Source: JBCDJG01 sp038748065
Lineage (GTDB): Bacteria > Pseudomonadota > Gammaproteobacteria > Pseudomonadales > Halieaceae
Direction: 5' to 3'
Assembly: GCA_038748065.1 (NCBI GenBank)
Contig: JBCDJG010000079.1
Location: forward strand, 1-17,290
DNA: 17,290 bases
The notes below the pieces were generated by a model. It was not told the origin of the DNA. It did not search any database and was given only the letters and a program-made list of their open reading frames with translations. The first letter of the stretch is position 1; the number at the start of each line of letters is the position of its first letter. Both the position numbers and the translations under genes were made by a program. Of this stretch, positions 13,993 to 17,290 are shown piece by piece.

Positions 13993-14241
13993 ATGACAGA
14001 AGCGACGATTGTCGACCTTGATGCCCGTGGGCTTGACTGCCCCATGCCGCTGCTCAAGGCTAAGCGCGCCCTGAACGCCTTGACCGTGGGCGAATGCCTC
14101 AGGGTTTCTGCTACAGACAGCGGCTCAGTCCGTGATTTCGAAGTGTTTGCAAGACAGAGCGGCCACTTACTGCTCTCCAGCGAAGAGCTCGATGGTGTGT
14201 TCATACACGTGATCGAGAAAACGGATGGAGTCAAAGGCTGA
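13993..14241 (+). CDS. TusA/SirA family sulfur carrier protein
   Basis: An 82-residue cytoplasmic protein of the TusA (SirA/YeeD) family. These carry persulfide sulfur on a conserved cysteine, for example from IscS toward tRNA 2-thiouridine synthesis or in other sulfur transfer. The hallmark N-terminal motif is present as LDARGLDCPMPLLKAKRAL, with the active cysteine of the CPxP motif at residue 16. The rest follows the family's two-layer alpha/beta layout. Length is typical. It is the first gene of a rightward operon: its TGA shares its last base with the ATG of the perM-like gene (TGATG). I call it TusA family rather than tusA because several paralogous groups share this motif and no other tus genes are nearby. 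A TusA-family gene next to perM and bepA is, as far as I recall, a recurrent arrangement in gammaproteobacteria. Confidence 0.9.
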   Translation: MTEATIVDLDARGLDCPMPLLKAKRALNALTVGECLRVSATDSGSVRDFEVFARQSGHLLLSSEELDGVFIHVIEKTDGVKG

Positions 14242-15341
14242 TGGCGATGCTGGATATTTTCAATAAATGGTATCGCCGCTACCTGTTTGAGGAAGAGTCA
14301 ATACTGCTGCTGGTACTGCTTCTTATCAGCATCGCGCTATTGGTGACCATCGGCGACATTCTCGCCCCGATTCTAGCCTCCATCATCCTTGCCTATCTGA
14401 TGCAGGGGGTGGCATCGAGGCTGGAGCAGCGCGGCATACCCCCCTGGCTATCGGTCAGTATCGCTTACCTGGTGTTTATCGGCGTTTTCTTCGGCACAAC
14501 GCTTTTGCTGCTGCCGCTGGTCTGGCGCCAGACGGTTAGCCTGGTCAGCGAGATGCCTCGAATGCTCAATGAAGGCCTGCAGTACCTGAGCGTGTTATCT
14601 GCTGAATACCCGGATTTCCTGTCGCAGGCGCAAATTGATCAGTGGCTGGTGATGGCGCAGACGGAACTTGCGTCTTTAGGGCAGCGCCTGGTGACTCGAA
14701 CGCTGGCCACAATCCCTGGGTTGTTGGTGGTGATGCTCTACATGATCATTATTCCTCTACTGGTGTTTTTCTTCCTCAAGGATCGAGACAAAATTCTGGG
14801 GTGGTTCACCGGCTTCCTCCCTGACCAACGCCCTTTTCTCAGCCGCATCTGGCACGAAATGGACATGCAGGTTGCGAATTATGCGCGCGGGAAGGTTATC
14901 GAGATTATTATTGTGGGGTCGATCAGTTACTTCGCATTCACCTTTCTGGGTCTCAATTACGCTGCCTTGCTGGGGCTCCTTGTTGGCCTGTCGGTTATCA
15001 TTCCGTACATAGGCGCCACGCTGGTCACTATACCCGTTGCGATGGTGGCCTTTTTCCAGTGGGGCATCACCTCGGAATTTTATTACGTCCTGGGTGTCTA
15101 CCTGTTGATACAGGCCTTGGACGGGAACCTGCTGGTTCCGCTACTTTTTTCTGAAGCGGTAAACCTTCACCCTGTTGCTATCATCGTCGCTGTGCTGTTC
15201 TTCGGCGGCATTTGGGGAATGTGGGGCGTGTTTTTCGCAATCCCACTGGCCACTTTGATCAGTGCCATCATTAGTGCCTGGCCAGAGCCGCAGCGCGATA
15301 CCGGCGCCGCGGACGCGGGCGCAAACCTGGCGGAAACCTGA
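14241..15341 (+). CDS. perM: AI-2E family transporter / PerM-like inner-membrane protein
   Basis: A 366-residue polytopic inner-membrane protein of the AI-2E transporter (PerM/YfgO) superfamily, whose members include TqsA and Na+/H+ antiporters. Transported substrates differ widely, and that of PerM is unclear. Visible hydrophobic segments are at about 20-55 (two helices), 68-98, 158-180, 215-240, 243-275, 285-300 and 310-345. Between the early and middle helices is an amphipathic extramembrane section (about 100-155). The family's FFFLKDRDK motif follows the 158-180 helix, and the C-terminal half has the typical VIPYIGATLVTIP and NLHPVAIIVAVLFFGGIWGM signatures. It overlaps the tusA-like stop by one base and is followed after 12 bp by the M16 lipoprotein gene, so co-expression is very likely. 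perM is used because of the bepA/tusA neighbourhood; the family assignment is firmer than the symbol. Confidence 0.88.
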   Translation: MAMLDIFNKWYRRYLFEEESILLLVLLLISIALLVTIGDILAPILASIILAYLMQGVASRLEQRGIPPWLSVSIAYLVFIGVFFGTTLLLLPLVWRQTVSLVSEMPRMLNEGLQYLSVLSAEYPDFLSQAQIDQWLVMAQTELASLGQRLVTRTLATIPGLLVVMLYMIIIPLLVFFFLKDRDKILGWFTGFLPDQRPFLSRIWHEMDMQVANYARGKVIEIIIVGSISYFAFTFLGLNYAALLGLLVGLSVIIPYIGATLVTIPVAMVAFFQWGITSEFYYVLGVYLLIQALDGNLLVPLLFSEAVNLHPVAIIVAVLFFGGIWGMWGVFFAIPLATLISAIISAWPEPQRDTGAADAGANLAET

Positions 15342-15353
15342 GGAGTTTTCTCG

Positions 15354-17290
15354 ATGTTTGAAACGCTGTACAGCCGGTGCCAGTCGGCCCTGCTGATCCT
15401 GTTCTTTGCACTGTTGGCGGCCTGTGCTTCGCTCAACGCGGACAGGGGCCCAAAGCCGGCCCAGAGCCCAAATGACGATTACCAGTACCGCTTTCTAACC
15501 CTGGACAATCAGATGCAGGTGTTACTGATTTCCGACCCGAGCACGCCGAAGGCCGCCGCGGCACTCGACGTGCTGGTGGGTAGCGGCGATAACCCGCCTG
15601 GCAGGGAGGGCCTAGCGCACTTTCTCGAACACATGCTGTTCCTCGGTACCGACAAGTATCCCGACGCTGCGGAGTATGAAGAGTTTGTTACAGAGCACGG
15701 CGGCAACCGCAACGCCTACACCAGCTTCGAGCATACGAACTACTTCTTCGATATCAATGCCGATAATTTGGCAGAGGGTCTCGATCGCTTCGCACAGTTT
15801 TTTATCGCCCCGCGCTTTGACAGCGAATACGTCGATCGCGAGATGAACGCGGTTCAGGCTGAATATCAGATGGGCCTGAAGAGTGATGCGCGCCGCGGGC
15901 TGGACGTACTGCAGCAAGTGATGAACCCCGAGCACCCTTTCAGCCAGTTTTCTGTCGGAAGCCTGGATACGCTGGCCGACAGACCCGGTGACCCCATTCG
16001 CGATGACCTGCTGGCCTTCTACGACAAGCACTACTCGGCCAACGTAATGCGGCTAGTGGTGTTCGGGGCTGAGCCTCTGGATGAGTTGGAGAAACTGGTT
16101 GTTCCCATGTTCGCAGCGGTGCCCAATCGCGATTACGTGCCAGAGCAAATTTCTGCGCCGCTAATGCGTGAGGGTGATCTGCCGCTGGAGGTGCGCATTA
16201 CGCCGCAAGCGACGTTGAGAGAATTGCAGGTGTCGTTCCCGCTGCCCGAATATCGGGAGTTTTACCGTGCCAAACCACTGTCTTACCTCGGCAATCTCGT
16301 GGGCCATGAAGGCGCCGGTAGCCTCCTGTCACAGCTCAAGGCTGAGGGCCTGGCTGAGAGCCTTGGCGCCGGTTCAGGCCTGGCGTGGCGTGGGGGATCA
16401 ATGTTCAGTGTCAGCGTGTCCCTGACTGAGAAGGGGGTGGCTGAGCAGGATCGTATTCTCGAGCTGCTGTTCAGCTACCTCGACATGCTACGGGAGGAGG
16501 GCCCGCAGGCCTGGCTGTATGAAGAGCAGTCCCAGCTTGCCGACCTGCGCTTCCGCTTCAAAGAGAAAGTAGATCCGATGCGTTATGTCAGCTCGCTGGC
16601 CAGCAATATGCACTACTACAGCGCGGAGGACGTGTTGCAGGGTCCCTTTATGATGACCGACTACGACGCGGATTTGCTCAACGATCTCACAGCAAGGCTG
16701 ACGCGTGATAACGCACTTGTCATCGTCACCGACAGTGGTGTGGAGACCAACAGCGTCTCGCAGTACTACGAAGTGCCCTATGCCAGTGAAAGGTTGTCGG
16801 AAGAGCGCGTGGCGTCCTGGCAATCGGAAGGGAGTAATGACCTGCGCCTGCCGGAACCCAATACCTTTATCGCAGAAGACGTGTCGCTTGTTGAGATCGC
16901 TCCCGACAACCCCGAGATACCTGAGATGGTGATGTCGCGCGGCAGACAACAGCTGTGGTTCCAGCAGGATGAAGAGTTTCGCGTTCCCAAGGGCGCAGCC
17001 TACGTGAATTTCCGCACGCCGATGACGGCGGAAACGCCCGCGCAACGGGCAGCGTCCGGCATGTATACGGCCCTGTTGAAAGATGCAGCGAATGAGCTGA
17101 CCTATCCAGCCCTCCTGGCCGGCCTGGGGTTTGATCTTTACTCACACGGGCAGGGGATAACGCTGCGCATCAGCGGTTACAACGATAAGCAACTACTGCT
17201 TCTTGATGAACTGCTGGCGTTGATGAAGAGAACCCGGTTTGATCAACAACGCTTTGACAATATCAGAGGTGACCGCATCCGCGCGCTGGA
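15354..17290 (+). CDS. M16 family zinc metallopeptidase (pitrilysin-like) lipoprotein, C-terminus outside window
   Basis: The first 645 codons of an insulinase/pitrilysin-type protease; it continues past the right edge. The ATG at 15354 has a strong AGGAG (15341-15345) overlapping the perM stop. The N-terminus has a lipoprotein signal peptide with lipobox LAA-Cys24, so it is probably anchored in the envelope, unlike soluble periplasmic E. coli pitrilysin (PtrA). The inverted zinc motif HFLEH is at residues 89-93, with Glu92 catalytic. A third ligand, Glu170 in NAVQAEYQ, is 77 residues beyond His93, the pitrilysin spacing. Family signatures AHFLEHMLFLGTDKYPD, GGNRNAYTSFEHTNYFFD and MRLVVFGAEPLDELE are clear. 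The first M16 domain is complete, and inactive M16-like domains follow (an M16C/middle segment near 380-520). These enzymes degrade short to medium unstructured peptides in a closed chamber. It is co-transcribed with tusA-like and perM-like genes. Confidence 0.93.
   Translation, partial: MFETLYSRCQSALLILFFALLAACASLNADRGPKPAQSPNDDYQYRFLTLDNQMQVLLISDPSTPKAAAALDVLVGSGDNPPGREGLAHFLEHMLFLGTDKYPDAAEYEEFVTEHGGNRNAYTSFEHTNYFFDINADNLAEGLDRFAQFFIAPRFDSEYVDREMNAVQAEYQMGLKSDARRGLDVLQQVMNPEHPFSQFSVGSLDTLADRPGDPIRDDLLAFYDKHYSANVMRLVVFGAEPLDELEKLVVPMFAAVPNRDYVPEQISAPLMREGDLPLEVRITPQATLRELQVSFPLPEYREFYRAKPLSYLGNLVGHEGAGSLLSQLKAEGLAESLGAGSGLAWRGGSMFSVSVSLTEKGVAEQDRILELLFSYLDMLREEGPQAWLYEEQSQLADLRFRFKEKVDPMRYVSSLASNMHYYSAEDVLQGPFMMTDYDADLLNDLTARLTRDNALVIVTDSGVETNSVSQYYEVPYASERLSEERVASWQSEGSNDLRLPEPNTFIAEDVSLVEIAPDNPEIPEMVMSRGRQQLWFQQDEEFRVPKGAAYVNFRTPMTAETPAQRAASGMYTALLKDAANELTYPALLAGLGFDLYSHGQGITLRISGYNDKQLLLLDELLALMKRTRFDQQRFDNIRGDRIRAL

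Overview
This window looks like a chromosomal piece of a marine gammaproteobacterium, most likely near the Halieaceae/Cellvibrionales (OM60/NOR5-like) lineage. That placement is inference from gene content: a NadA whose three cluster cysteines sit exactly six residues downstream of those in E. coli, a BepA/TusA/PerM cluster, a DUF3604 lipoprotein, a DDN-like oxidoreductase and abundant GGDEF-EAL proteins. GC content is high (roughly 57-60%) over most of the window and visibly lower (mid-40s to about 50%) in the first 900 bases.

Left part, minus strand (1-7598). Reading in transcription order, there is a GGDEF-EAL protein with a degenerate receiver (7598-5895), then a receiver-GGDEF-EAL response regulator (5821-4013), then a secreted S8 subtilase whose start lies at or just after the preceding stop codon (about 4005-2038). 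After a 320-bp gap comes a small secreted protein made largely of eight copies of a Tyr-Arg-Trp-Gly motif at a strict 13-residue period (1717-1088). A long-stem hairpin follows, then the N-terminal part of a two-component-regulator-propeller sensor that runs off the left edge (873-1). The subtilase and repeat protein are the least ordinary part of the window. Cyclic-di-GMP enzymes, an exported protease and an exported repeat protein in one direction suggest a surface or matrix function, but this is inference.

Middle part. A divergent intergenic region (7599-7820) separates the c-di-GMP genes from a rightward pair: an atypical crotonase-fold protein lacking both canonical glutamates (7821-8630) and a cysteine-rich DUF3604 lipoprotein (8653-10656). 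A leftward DDN-like flavin/deazaflavin oxidoreductase (about 11153-10653) converges on it with overlapping stop codons.

Right part. nadA (11252-12325, plus) converges without any gap on a bepA-like M48 metallopeptidase (minus, 12326 to about 13813). Across a divergent promoter lies a tight rightward operon: tusA-like sulfur carrier (13993-14241), perM-like AI-2E/PerM family membrane protein (14241-15341) and an M16 pitrilysin-like lipoprotein (15354, running off the right edge). BepA and the lipoprotein M16 protease point to envelope quality control; NadA and TusA are core cofactor and sulfur metabolism. No tRNA, rRNA, CRISPR array, insertion sequence or phage gene was seen.
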